This document shows, piece by piece, positions 16,609 through 24,727 of a DNA stretch of 64,000 bases. Source of the stretch: an uncultured Bacteroidia bacterium (GTDB taxonomy: Bacteria > Bacteroidota > Bacteroidia > Bacteroidales > F082); the NCBI GenBank assembly GCA_902770835.1, contig CACXUM010000001.1, forward strand, positions 1 through 64,000, given 5' to 3'. The position numbers and the translations under genes were made by a program. The notes beneath the pieces are model-generated. The model had not been told where the DNA came from, made no database searches, and worked only from the letters and a program-made list of their open reading frames with translations. Within the stretch, counting starts at the first letter, position 1. The number at the start of each line of letters is the position of its first letter.

Positions 16609-18116
16609 CATTTCTTTAAGGTAATCCGGAACGTCGTCCCTTCGCCGACCACCGACGACTTCACGAAAATCTTGCCCTTGTGGTAATCCTCTATGATGCG
16701 TTTGGCCAACGAAAGACCGAGGCCCCAGCCGCGTTTCTTGCTCGTGAAGCCAGGGTTGAACACCTGCTTGATTTGCGACTTCGGGATGCCTTTGCCGGTG
16801 TCGCTCAGGTCCAAATGGATGTGGTCGCCGTCGTCGATGAGGTCGAGGGTGATTTTGCCTCGGTCGCCCATCGCGTCAACGGCGTTTTTGGTCAGGTTTT
16901 CCAAAACCCAGCGGAACAGCGAAGGAATCAGCGGCATAACCAATTCACCTTCAGGCAAGTTGATTTCAAACTCGAACTTCTTGGAGAACCGCTTTTGCAG
17001 GTAGTCCATCGTGTCGCGGATGAGATAGTTGATGTCAGTAGGCTCAGGCACGGGCACGGAGCCGATTTTCGAGAAACGGTCGGCCACGATTTGCAGCCGC
17101 TCGATGTCTTTTTCCATCTCGTGCGTGCCCACAAAAGGCTCCTCCTGCATTTTCAGCAATTCAATCCATCCCATCAGTGAGGAGAGCGGCGTGCCCAATT
17201 GGTGCGCGGTTTCCTTGGCCATGCCTGCCCACACTTGGTTTTGTTCCGAGCGGCGGGCGTAGCTGAAAAGGAGATAGGCCACAATGAGGAAAAGTGCAAA
17301 CACAACCAATTGAATCATAGGATAATAGCGCATCTGTTCCACCAAATCTGAAGTACGGTAGAAGACGGTGGCCTTGCCCGTGTTCATAAATTCAATTTGC
17401 AGCGGGTCGTTCTCGTCGCGCATGAATTCCAATTGTTGGGTCACATAATTGCGGTCTTTCATCAACAGCGAGTCTAAGTTGCCGAAACTTAGGATTTGGC
17501 TTTGGTCTTCGTTGGTGATGATGACGGGCGCGCCCACCGAATTGAGGGTGATTTCTTCCATGAAATGGTCAATCATGCCCTCCAAAACTGCCTTCAACTC
17601 CGTGTAAATCAGCGATTCGTTGTAATGCAAGTATTGCACCGAGCCATAGCCGGGGTCGATTTTGATGGGCGGGAACTTGGAGTAATAATGCTTCATTTCG
17701 CCGTCGAAGGTCTTCTTGCCTTCTTGCGTCGGCGGCAGGTTGCTCGAAAAGATGATGTTGTCTTTCGTGTCGGTGATGACCAACGGGATGCTGATGTTGT
17801 TTTGGATGATTTCGAGGTAGATGGCGGTGTTCTCGTTGGTCGAAATGTCGATGACGCGACGGTAGGCATTGGCCAAAAGGTCGACGCGCAGTTGTTCTTG
17901 TTCGCTCACTTTGTTGAAAAACTCCTCCGTCGATTTCATCATTATGGCCTGTTGCTCCATAGCGGCAGCCCACATTTTCACCTGTCGGGTTTCTTGCTCG
18001 GCGATGGACTTCACAAGGCGATTGGTGTACCAAAGCGAGGCCGCAATGATGAGCAGGGCGATGATGGCCAAAGCCCATTTCCAGTGCTTTTTGTTCGTGT
18101 AGAGGTTCGTTTTCAC
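16608..18116 (-). CDS. Membrane sensor histidine kinase
   Basis: A 502-residue two-component sensor. Two membrane segments (about residues 14-30 and 268-286) enclose a periplasmic sensing part of about 235 residues, which is not a recognised domain. The cytoplasmic part has the H-box AKETAHQLGTPLSSLMGW (phosphorylated His near residue 308), the N-box NLTKNAVDAMGD, the G1 box DTGKGI and the G2 box GWGLGLSLAKRI. No HAMP domain or response regulator is visible here, so its partner must be elsewhere. The start is a GTG at 18116. It lies 87 nt after rpoN on the same strand. A link to sigma-54 control is possible but unproven. Confidence 0.9.
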   Translation of the reverse strand: MKTNLYTNKKHWKWALAIIALLIIAASLWYTNRLVKSIAEQETRQVKMWAAAMEQQAIMMKSTEEFFNKVSEQEQLRVDLLANAYRRVIDISTNENTAIYLEIIQNNISIPLVITDTKDNIIFSSNLPPTQEGKKTFDGEMKHYYSKFPPIKIDPGYGSVQYLHYNESLIYTELKAVLEGMIDHFMEEITLNSVGAPVIITNEDQSQILSFGNLDSLLMKDRNYVTQQLEFMRDENDPLQIEFMNTGKATVFYRTSDLVEQMRYYPMIQLVVFALFLIVAYLLFSYARRSEQNQVWAGMAKETAHQLGTPLSSLMGWIELLKMQEEPFVGTHEMEKDIERLQIVADRFSKIGSVPVPEPTDINYLIRDTMDYLQKRFSKKFEFEINLPEGELVMPLIPSLFRWVLENLTKNAVDAMGDRGKITLDLIDDGDHIHLDLSDTGKGIPKSQIKQVFNPGFTSKKRGWGLGLSLAKRIIEDYHKGKIFVKSSVVGEGTTFRITLKK

Positions 18117-18177
18117 AATGATAAAAACGATAAAGTTTCCAAAATAGTATGTTTCACTCCCTCGCCGCTTTGCGCCT

Positions 18178-18195
18178 CCCCCTTTGCAAAGGGGG
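18178..18195. repeat. Perfect 18-bp GC-rich palindrome
   Basis: CCCCCTTTGCAAAGGGGG at 18178-18195, followed by GTAGGGGG-like sequence, lies between rpoN and the kinase gene. Such palindromes are often dispersed repeats in Bacteroidetes; other copies cannot be checked from this window alone. It could also act as a weak hairpin. Confidence 0.6.
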
Positions 18196-18203
18196 TAGGG
18201 GGA

Positions 18204-19706
18204 TTAAATCTTCTTCCTCATTCTGCCCACGGGAATCCCCAACTGTTCACGATATTTCGCCACAGTGCGCCGTGCGATGGGGTAGCCCTTGTCCTTCAGC
18301 ACGAACATCAGTTGCTCATCGGTCATGGGGTTGGCCTTGTCCTCGCTGTCGACGCTGTCCTTCAGGATTTTCTTGATTTCGCGGGTCGAAACCTCTTCGC
18401 CTTCCTCGTTGGTAATGCCTTCGCTGAAGAAGAATTTCAGCAGGTGGGTGCCGTATGGAGTTTGCACATATTTGCTGTTGGCCACGCGCGAAATGGTGGA
18501 AATGTCCAATCCAACCTTATCGGCTACATCCTTGAGAATCATTGGCTTGAGTTTGGTTTCATCGCCCGTGAGGAAATACTCCTCTTGGATGTCTACTATG
18601 GCTTTCATCGTGACATACAGCGTGTTTTGCCGCTGGTTGATGGCATCGATGAACCATTTGGCGGAGTCGATTTTCTGCTTCACGAACTGCACTGCCTCTT
18701 GCATTTGGCGCGTGTCCTTGCTCTTGGAGAAGTCCTCTAACATCTTGATATAACTCTTGCTGACGTGCAGTTCGGGTGTGTTGCGACCGTCCAACGAGAG
18801 TTCCACCTTGCCGTCCCTGACGAAAACGAAGAAATCGGGGGTGATGTAGTGGATGTTTTTCGTGCCGGAGGTGGAGGCATCGGCGGGCTTCGGGTTGAGT
18901 TTCAGGATTTCGTCTAAGGCTGGCTTCAGTTCGCGGTTGCTGACCTCCATTTTCTTGGCAATCTTGTCGTAATGCTTGCGCGTGAATTCCTCAAAAAAGT
19001 CTTTGATGATGGCGATGGAGAGGCTGTAGTCCTTGAAAGGATTGTCCTCCTGATGGCGTTTGAGTTGGATGAGCAGGCACTCTTGCAGGTCGCGGGCGGC
19101 GATTCCGGGCGGGTCGAGTTCCTGAACGATGCGAAGCACCTCGGCCACTTCCTCTTCCGTGGTGGATACGTTCATCGTGAAAAGCATGTCGTCCACGATG
19201 TTGGGTACGGAACGGCTGAGGTAGCCGTTGTCGTCCAAGTTGCCGATGATATACTGTCCGATTTCGCGTTGTTTTTCGGTCAGGTCGCGATAGGCAAGTT
19301 GTTGGTTCAGATAGTCTTGGAAGGTTTCTTCATTGACAATCGGAGCCTCGTAAGGGTCGTCATCGGGGCTGTAGTTGTTGGTCTGCAACTTATAGGAATA
19401 GTCGTCAATGTCCTCGTCTTGGAGATAGTCGGTGATGTCGAATTCGTCGTCCTTGCTGAAATCGACTTCCTCGTCGTTGTAGTCGTCGTTTTCGCCGTTG
19501 TCGGTATCTTCAGTGATTGGCTCATTGTCCTCGTAATCATCGTTTTCGTGCGATTCTTCCAAGGCGGGATTTGCCTCAATTTCTTCCTTGATGCGTTGCT
19601 CAAGTTCGATGATGGGCAGTTGCAGCAGTTTCATCAGTTGGATCTGCTGCGGCGACAGTTTCAGTTCCTGCCGCTGGGTTTGAGTCAATCGTTGGTTGTT
19701 CATCAT
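18204..19706 (-). CDS. rpoN: RNA polymerase sigma-54 factor
   Basis: The alternative sigma factor that needs AAA activators to open promoters. The N-terminal Gln/Leu-rich activator region is seen at the start (LTQTQRQELKLSPQQIQLMKLLQLP, broken here for length: it begins at residue 7). A very acidic linker (about residues 45-110) follows, then the core-binding domain. The RpoN box is ARRTVAKYRE near residue 480, followed by QLGIPVGRMRKKI at the C-terminus. The length of 500 residues is normal. The start is one of two adjacent ATGs (19706, 19703). The kinase gene lies downstream on the same strand. Confidence 0.97.
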   Translation of the reverse strand: MMNNQRLTQTQRQELKLSPQQIQLMKLLQLPIIELEQRIKEEIEANPALEESHENDDYEDNEPITEDTDNGENDDYNDEEVDFSKDDEFDITDYLQDEDIDDYSYKLQTNNYSPDDDPYEAPIVNEETFQDYLNQQLAYRDLTEKQREIGQYIIGNLDDNGYLSRSVPNIVDDMLFTMNVSTTEEEVAEVLRIVQELDPPGIAARDLQECLLIQLKRHQEDNPFKDYSLSIAIIKDFFEEFTRKHYDKIAKKMEVSNRELKPALDEILKLNPKPADASTSGTKNIHYITPDFFVFVRDGKVELSLDGRNTPELHVSKSYIKMLEDFSKSKDTRQMQEAVQFVKQKIDSAKWFIDAINQRQNTLYVTMKAIVDIQEEYFLTGDETKLKPMILKDVADKVGLDISTISRVANSKYVQTPYGTHLLKFFFSEGITNEEGEEVSTREIKKILKDSVDSEDKANPMTDEQLMFVLKDKGYPIARRTVAKYREQLGIPVGRMRKKI

Positions 19707-19713
19707 TTATTGA

Positions 19714-19803
19714 ATTATGAATGCGGAATGCTGAATGCGGAATAGCGCGAAGCGATGCTGGGCTTTGTCCATATTCCGCATTTCGTATTCCGAATTCCGC
19801 ATT
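19714..19803. repeat. Imperfect long palindrome made of AATGCGGAAT units
   Basis: Left arm (19714-19744) and right arm (19781-19803) carry repeated AATGCGGAAT and its complement ATTCCGCATT, so the region folds into a long hairpin between rpoN and asnS. Both genes are on the minus strand, so it may act as a processing or termination structure. It may also be a MITE-like repeat. Confidence 0.55.
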
Positions 19804-21241
19804 AATACAAACAGTTTTTCGGTGTTCTCGGGAAAGGAATCACGTCGCGGATGTTGCCCATGCCTGTGATGAAGAGCATAAGACGCTCGAAACCAAGGCC
19901 GTAGCCAGAATGAGGCACGGAACCGAAGCGACGGCTGTCCAAGTACCAGTTCATGCTTTCCTCGGGGATGCCCACTTCGTGCATACGGGTGAGAATCTTA
20001 TTAATATCGGTCTCACGCTCTGAGCCACCGATGATTTCGCCGATGCCGGGGAAAAGCACATCCATGGCGCGGACGGTCTTTCCGTCTTCGTTCTGCTTCA
20101 TGTAGAAAGCCTTGATTTCCTTAGGATAATCGGTCAAAATAACAGGCTTCTTGAAATGCTTCTCGACCAAATAACGCTCGTGCTCGGATTGAAGGTCAAC
20201 GCCCCAGCCGTCGACGGGATATTGGAACTTGCCTTTCTTATTATAATTCGAGTTGTGCAAGATGTCAATAGCCTCGGTGTAGGTCAAGCGGACAAACTCA
20301 TGCTCAAGCACAAAATGCAGTTTGCTGATGAGTTCCATCGATTTCTCGTCCTCTTTCTTGCCCTTTTCTTCGTCTTGCAGGCGCTTGCTGAGGAACTGGA
20401 GGTCGTCCATGCAGTTGTCCAAAGCATACTGAATCAAGTATTTGAGCATCTCCTCGGCCAAATCCATGTTGTCGTTGATGTCGTAGAAGGCCATCTCGGG
20501 TTCAATCATCCAGAACTCGGCCAAGTGGCGCGTGGTGTTTGAGTTTTCGGCGCGGAAGGTCGGACCGAAAGTATAAATCTTGCCCAAGGCCGTGGCTGCC
20601 AACTCGCCTTCCAACTGACCCGAAACGGTGAGGTTGGTCGACTTGCCGAAGAAGTCTTGTTTATAGTCGATGTTGCCTTGCTCGTCGCGAGGCGGGTTGT
20701 TCAAATCCAAGGTGGTCACTTGGAACATTTCGCCGGCACCTTCGCAGTCGGAGGCGGTGATAAGCGGCGTATGGATGTTGTAGAAGCCTTTCTCGGTGAA
20801 GAACTTGTGGATGGCGAACACCATGGCGTGGCGCAGACGCATCACGGCCCCGAAGGTGTTGGTGCGGAAGCGCAGGTGGGCGATGTCGCGAAGGAACTCC
20901 AAGGAGTGTTTTTTGGGTTGCAGCGGGTATTCATCGGGGTTGGCCGGACCGAACAGCCCGATTTCCTTCACGCTGAGTTCCACGGCCTGACCGCTACCCA
21001 TCGAAGCGACCAAGACGCCCTTGGCCCACAGCGACGCGCCGGCGTGCATGAGGGCAAGATTCTCTTCGGGAATCACGTTCAGGTCGATGACCAATTGCAG
21101 GTTGTTGATGGTGGAGCCGTCGTTCAGGGCGATGAAGGCCACGTTCTTGCTGCCGCGCTTGTTGCGCACCCAGCCCATTACAGTAATCTCATTGTCAGAG
21201 GCTTGCATCTGCAAGGCTTGCTTGATTTCTACTCTTTTCAT
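19802..21241 (-). CDS. asnS: Asparagine-tRNA ligase
   Basis: Class IIb aminoacyl-tRNA synthetase that charges tRNA-Asn. The anticodon-binding OB fold is at residues about 17-110 ([19 protein letters not shown]). Motif 2 of the catalytic core is [20 protein letters not shown], and motif 3 is [12 protein letters not shown] near residue 460. The protein has 479 residues from ATG 21241 ([10 protein letters not shown]). An upstream in-frame extension to 21286 is rejected because it would read through the promoter region. The gene ends near the palindrome that precedes rpoN. Confidence 0.97.
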   Translation of the reverse strand: MKRVEIKQALQMQASDNEITVMGWVRNKRGSKNVAFIALNDGSTINNLQLVIDLNVIPEENLALMHAGASLWAKGVLVASMGSGQAVELSVKEIGLFGPANPDEYPLQPKKHSLEFLRDIAHLRFRTNTFGAVMRLRHAMVFAIHKFFTEKGFYNIHTPLITASDCEGAGEMFQVTTLDLNNPPRDEQGNIDYKQDFFGKSTNLTVSGQLEGELAATALGKIYTFGPTFRAENSNTTRHLAEFWMIEPEMAFYDINDNMDLAEEMLKYLIQYALDNCMDDLQFLSKRLQDEEKGKKEDEKSMELISKLHFVLEHEFVRLTYTEAIDILHNSNYNKKGKFQYPVDGWGVDLQSEHERYLVEKHFKKPVILTDYPKEIKAFYMKQNEDGKTVRAMDVLFPGIGEIIGGSERETDINKILTRMHEVGIPEESMNWYLDSRRFGSVPHSGYGLGFERLMLFITGMGNIRDVIPFPRTPKNCLY

Positions 21242-21324
21242 TGTATGGTGTTGTTCTTTGTTGCTATATATATAATTAAGGTGCAAAGTAACGAAAAAAA
21301 ACGCAATGTTTGGATAAAATTATG

Positions 21325-21332
21325 TACATTTG
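21325..21332 (+). promoter_or_regulatory. Candidate -7 box for the DUF1016 gene
   Basis: TACATTTG at 21325-21332 fits the Bacteroidetes -7 consensus, 40 nt before the ATG at 21372. On the other strand, GTTACTTTGC (near 21281-21293) is a possible -7 box for asnS. No convincing -33 boxes were found for either. Confidence 0.4.
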
Positions 21333-21371
21333 CAATTTGTATCAAAATAGGAATTCAATGATTGATGAATA

Positions 21372-22502
21372 ATGGTCATGGACTTTGAACATATTGTTGA
21401 AAAGAATACGGAGTACAATCAGTCGATAGTGCAAAACGGGGTGTCGCAAAACGATGAGTTAGTTGTTGGATATAAGGAAACGGAAGATTTGTTGCAAGAT
21501 GCCATCCTTATCATTGACAAGGCTAAAGAGGTTGCATATCAGGCTGTGAATGTTGCGCTGATTCAACGCAACTGGTTGCTTGGTCACCGTATCGATGTTG
21601 AGATTCTGCATGGCGAACAACGAGCCGATTATGGTGAAGCGGTCATTAATAAGTTGGCATTGGACCTGACATCTCACTATGGTAAAGGATTTGATGCCAG
21701 CAATTTATATAAGTTCTTGCAGTTTTCAAGATTGTTTCCTGAAATTTTAGACGCAGCGCGTCTAAAATCATTGTCGCTAACATGGTCGCATTACCGTTCT
21801 CTGCTTCGTGTTGATAACAAGGGCGCTCGTGATTGGTACCTGAAGGAAGCGGCAAGTCAAATGTGGAGTACGCGTACCCTCGACCGTAACATTGCTTCGC
21901 AATATTATTTCAGATTGTTGAAATCGCAGGATAAGCAGGCGGTTGAAGATGAAATGAAGCAGAAAACCAAGTCTTTTCAAAACGACAAGTTGGAGTTTGT
22001 CAAAAATCCCGTTGTTGCGGAGTTTCTTGGGCTTTCACTGAATAGTTCATTTGTCGAGACCGAATTGGAGTCGGCCATCATCAGCAATTTGCAACAGTTC
22101 TTGCTTGAATTGGGCAAAGGTTTCAGTTTTGTTGCCCGCCAGAAATTGGTAAGGACGGAGAAGCGAAACTATTATATCGATTTGGTTTTCTACAATTATA
22201 TTCTGAAGTGTTTCGTTCTCTTTGATTTGAAGACGGACACTATTTCGCATCAGGATGTTGGGCAGATGGACATGTATGTCAGGATGTTCGACGAGCAAAT
22301 GAAAGGAGAAAGCGACAACCCGACCATTGGAATAGTGTTAAGTTCAGACACAGATGCTGACATTGCCAAATATTCTGTCCTTCATGACAATGACCATTTA
22401 TTTCAGGCGAAATATATGCTGTATATGCCTTCGGAAGAAGAGTTGCGCAAAGAAATTGAGCAACAAAAGGAGGTGTTTCGGTTGCAACATCTTGATAATT
22501 GA
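21372..22502 (+). CDS. YhcG-type PD-(D/E)xK nuclease, DUF1016 family
   Basis: A 376-residue protein of the YhcG/DUF1016 family. An N-terminal helical DNA-binding part contains LTSHYGKGFDASNLYKFLQF and LTWSHYRSLLRVD, both typical. The C-terminal PD-(D/E)xK nuclease core is YYIDLVFYNYILKCFVLFDLKTD, given here as the parts IDLVFYN and FDLKTD near residues 257-277. The last acid is Asp rather than the usual Glu. Members are often found in R-M and other defence islands and in mobile regions, though the exact role is not settled. The AT-rich composition and the transposase gene just after it suggest acquired DNA. Confidence 0.85.
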   Translation: MVMDFEHIVEKNTEYNQSIVQNGVSQNDELVVGYKETEDLLQDAILIIDKAKEVAYQAVNVALIQRNWLLGHRIDVEILHGEQRADYGEAVINKLALDLTSHYGKGFDASNLYKFLQFSRLFPEILDAARLKSLSLTWSHYRSLLRVDNKGARDWYLKEAASQMWSTRTLDRNIASQYYFRLLKSQDKQAVEDEMKQKTKSFQNDKLEFVKNPVVAEFLGLSLNSSFVETELESAIISNLQQFLLELGKGFSFVARQKLVRTEKRNYYIDLVFYNYILKCFVLFDLKTDTISHQDVGQMDMYVRMFDEQMKGESDNPTIGIVLSSDTDADIAKYSVLHDNDHLFQAKYMLYMPSEEELRKEIEQQKEVFRLQHLDN

Positions 22503-22583
22503 ATGGAAAGATTGTTTTTTTTGCGGGTGATGAAGCGCAGCGAAATCCCTGCCAACGAAAAACAACGACAAAACCAACAAACA

Positions 22584-23039
22584 ATGGCCAACACATACAC
22601 ACAGATAAACACCCACATTGTTTTCCACACGAAAAGCGCGGGTATAGTCATTCGTGATGAGGATTTGGAGCGTGTGTTCCAATATATTGGAGGCATTATC
22701 CATGATGAAGGCGGGATTCCATTTGCGATTGGTGGTGTAGCCGACCATATCCATATTTTGACGACATTACCAAAAACAGTTGCGTTGTCGGATTTTGTGC
22801 GCAACATTAAGGCAAAAAGCAGTAAATGGTTGAAAACTGTGGATGAGTATTATGAGTTTTTCCAATGGCAGGAAGGGTATGGGGCATTCAGCGTTAGTCC
22901 ATCATTGATGGAGCGGACGACGAAATATATATTTACGCAGGCTGAACACCACAAAACAAGGACCTATCGTGAAGAATACAAAGGGCTTTTGGATGGTTAT
23001 GGGATTGAATATGATGAACATTATGCGTTTTGTGACTGA
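22584..23039 (+). CDS. IS200-like / REP-associated Y1 transposase
   Basis: A 151-residue HUH single-strand DNA transposase. The metal-binding HUH motif is DHIHIL (near residues 55-60), and the C-terminal part has the family stretch YGAFSVSPS, a Tyr in the helix TKYIFTQAEHH, and TYREEYKGLLDGYGIEYD. Start ATG 22584 (MANTYTQINTHIVF) fits family N-termini; the frame opens earlier at 22503, but those residues do not match. Palindromes with a CCCTACGGG core lie downstream, as expected for RAYTs that act on REP sequences. No tnpB-like gene is nearby. Confidence 0.88.
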   Translation: MANTYTQINTHIVFHTKSAGIVIRDEDLERVFQYIGGIIHDEGGIPFAIGGVADHIHILTTLPKTVALSDFVRNIKAKSSKWLKTVDEYYEFFQWQEGYGAFSVSPSLMERTTKYIFTQAEHHKTRTYREEYKGLLDGYGIEYDEHYAFCD

Positions 23040-23056
23040 TTTGGCAGAATCCTGTC

Positions 23057-23069
23057 ACCCCTACGGGGT
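23057..23069. repeat. REP-like palindrome (ACCCCTACGGGGT)
   Basis: A 13-bp hairpin 17 nt after the transposase stop codon. It is related to, but not identical with, the GTCCCTACGGGAC copies at 23139 and 23601. Confidence 0.55.
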
Positions 23070-23138
23070 TTATGGGAATGGTGGTTTCGTTTGTCGGCAG
23101 GGGTTCCATTGCATTCCACCGCCTGCCTATTGTCCGTC

Positions 23139-23151
23139 GTCCCTACGGGAC
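23139..23151. repeat. REP-like palindrome (GTCCCTACGGGAC)
   Basis: A hairpin just before the GNAT-DAHP synthase gene. Together with its neighbours (TCGTCCCTACGGGACT) it recurs in inverted orientation at 23600-23615, inside that gene. Confidence 0.6.
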
Positions 23152-23179
23152 TTAGCAACACTGGTTAAAAAGGTTGAAA

Positions 23180-24727
23180 ATGAATATAATACTGAGACTC
23201 TGGACCAATGACGACAAAGCCGAATTAATTGCTTTGTGCAATGCCGTAGATAGAACCTATCTGTCTGCTCGTTTGCCAAATCCATATACTAATGCCGATG
23301 CCGATTGGTGGCTCAATATGGTTCAGTTGAACGAAGGGAAAAATGGAATCTTTCGTGCCATTGTTGTGGATGGAAAAATCATCGGGAGCATTTCGGTTGA
23401 ACGCAATGCAGAGAACCCTAACGAGGGCGAAATCGGCTATATGTTGCTCACCGAGTACTGGTCGAAAGGCATTGCAACGGAAGCCGTTTCACAAATTTGT
23501 AAAACTGCATTTCGTGAATTGTCGGTGGATAGAATTGTGGCGAAGGTACATGAATCCAATGCGGCATCATTCCGCGTTTTGGAGAAGAATGGCTTCGGTA
23601 GTCCCGTAGGGACGAAGGATATTAAGCAGGTGGTTTTAACCCCTGCATCCCCATCCAGCGCAACCCTAGCCTTCACCTCCAGCGATACTCCTCTCATCCT
23701 CGCTGGCCCCTGCAGCATAGAAAGCGAAAACCAGATAATGGCCACCGCTCAAGCCTTGGCCAAAATCCCCGAGGTGAAAATGCTGCGTGGAGGCATCTGG
23801 AAACCCCGCACCCGCCCCGACGCTTTCGAGGGCAGGGGAGAGGAAGGCTTGGTGTGGCTCCGCGAAGCGAAAAAAGAAACGGGCTTGCCCACAGCCACCG
23901 AAGTTGCCACTCCGGAACATATCGAGTTGGCCCTGAAATACGATGTCGATGCGCTATGGATTGGGGCGCGGACAGTCGTCAATCCGTTCTCGGTGCAGCA
24001 GTTGGCCGACGCCTTGAAAGGTGTGGATGTTCCCGTGTTCATCAAAAACCCCATTTCGCCCGACTTGAACCTTTGGATCGGCGCTTTTGAGCGTTTCCAA
24101 AAGGCGGGCGTGAAGCAGTTGGCGGCCATCCATCGCGGCTTCTCTTATTATAAGGAGTCGCCGTATCGTAACTTCCCGATGTGGGAAATTCCCATCGAAC
24201 TGACGCAACGACTGAATGTGCCGCTCATCACTGACGTGAGCCACATCTGTGGCAATCGCGAATTGTTGTTACCCACAGCACAAAAGGCCCTCGACCTTGC
24301 CACGGACGGCCTGATGATAGAATGTCACATCAATCCCGATGAGGCTTTGACCGATGCCAAACAACAAATCACTCCCGACGAATTGAAGGATTTGCTCTCC
24401 AACTTGATCTTCCGCGCCAAAAATTCATGCAACGTGGAGCGCGACTTGGCCAACCTTCGCGGCGAAATCGACGACATCGACGCGGAGTTGCTGCAACTGC
24501 TGGCCCGACGCATGGAAGTCAGTGCGCAGATTGGGGAATACAAGAAACGCAACAATGTGACCGTCGTACAGATGGACCGCTGGAAGAAAATCCTCGCCGA
24601 TCATATCGCCACAGGCAACGATTTGGGCTTGTCGCCACAATTAATTAATGAGGTGTTCGAGGCCATCCATCAGGCTTCCATCGAGCGGCAGAGCCGCATC
24701 ATGGAAAGCAATTCCAATCAGTTGTAA
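23180..24727 (+). CDS. GNAT acetyltransferase domain fused to DAHP synthase / chorismate mutase
   Basis: A three-part protein of 515 residues. Residues 1-140 are a RimJ/RimL-type GNAT domain (IILRLWTNDDKAELI, acetyl-CoA loop YWSKGIATEAV, end VLEKNGFG). Residues about 165-420 are DAHP synthase, the first shikimate-pathway enzyme (LILAGPCSIES, MLRGGIWKPRTRPDAF, GFSYYKESPYRN, PLITDVSHICGNRELL). Residues about 425-510 are an AroQ chorismate mutase (LANLRGEIDDIDAELLQLLARR, seen as its parts). The last two domains are normally one protein in Bacteroidetes; the GNAT part is not normal. The junction holds a REP-like palindrome (23601-23613) coding SPVGTKD, and the GNAT part is AT-richer. Start ATG 23180; a TTG at 23174 is less likely. 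Confidence 0.9.
   Translation: MNIILRLWTNDDKAELIALCNAVDRTYLSARLPNPYTNADADWWLNMVQLNEGKNGIFRAIVVDGKIIGSISVERNAENPNEGEIGYMLLTEYWSKGIATEAVSQICKTAFRELSVDRIVAKVHESNAASFRVLEKNGFGSPVGTKDIKQVVLTPASPSSATLAFTSSDTPLILAGPCSIESENQIMATAQALAKIPEVKMLRGGIWKPRTRPDAFEGRGEEGLVWLREAKKETGLPTATEVATPEHIELALKYDVDALWIGARTVVNPFSVQQLADALKGVDVPVFIKNPISPDLNLWIGAFERFQKAGVKQLAAIHRGFSYYKESPYRNFPMWEIPIELTQRLNVPLITDVSHICGNRELLLPTAQKALDLATDGLMIECHINPDEALTDAKQQITPDELKDLLSNLIFRAKNSCNVERDLANLRGEIDDIDAELLQLLARRMEVSAQIGEYKKRNNVTVVQMDRWKKILADHIATGNDLGLSPQLINEVFEAIHQASIERQSRIMESNSNQL
23601..23613. repeat. REP-like palindrome inside the GNAT-DAHP synthase gene
   Basis: GTCCCGTAGGGAC, the reverse complement of the copy at 23139-23151. 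With neighbouring bases the match is about 16 bp. It sits exactly at the join between the GNAT domain and the DAHP synthase domain. Confidence 0.65.

Larger units (their letters stand above)
22530..23151 (+). mobile_element. REP-associated transposase unit with flanking partial inverted repeats
   Basis: The transposase gene is flanked by AATCCCTGCCAACGAAAAAC-like sequence on the left (about 22542-22562) and the related complement GTTTCGTTTGTCGGCAGGGG on the right (about 23085-23104). Palindromes with CCCTACGGG cores follow. This layout is that of a REP-associated tyrosine transposase (RAYT) locus rather than an intact insertion sequence. The exact ends are uncertain. Confidence 0.5.

Noticed and set aside
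17496-18740. 414-residue plus-strand frame
   Set aside because: It is antisense to the histidine kinase and to the end of rpoN.
18972-19745. 257-residue plus-strand frame with many Val/Phe
   Set aside because: It is antisense to rpoN; the hydrophobic look comes from the acidic Glu/Asp codons of the sigma factor read backwards.
20657-21361. 234-residue plus-strand frame
   Set aside because: It is antisense to asnS, whose motifs are all present.
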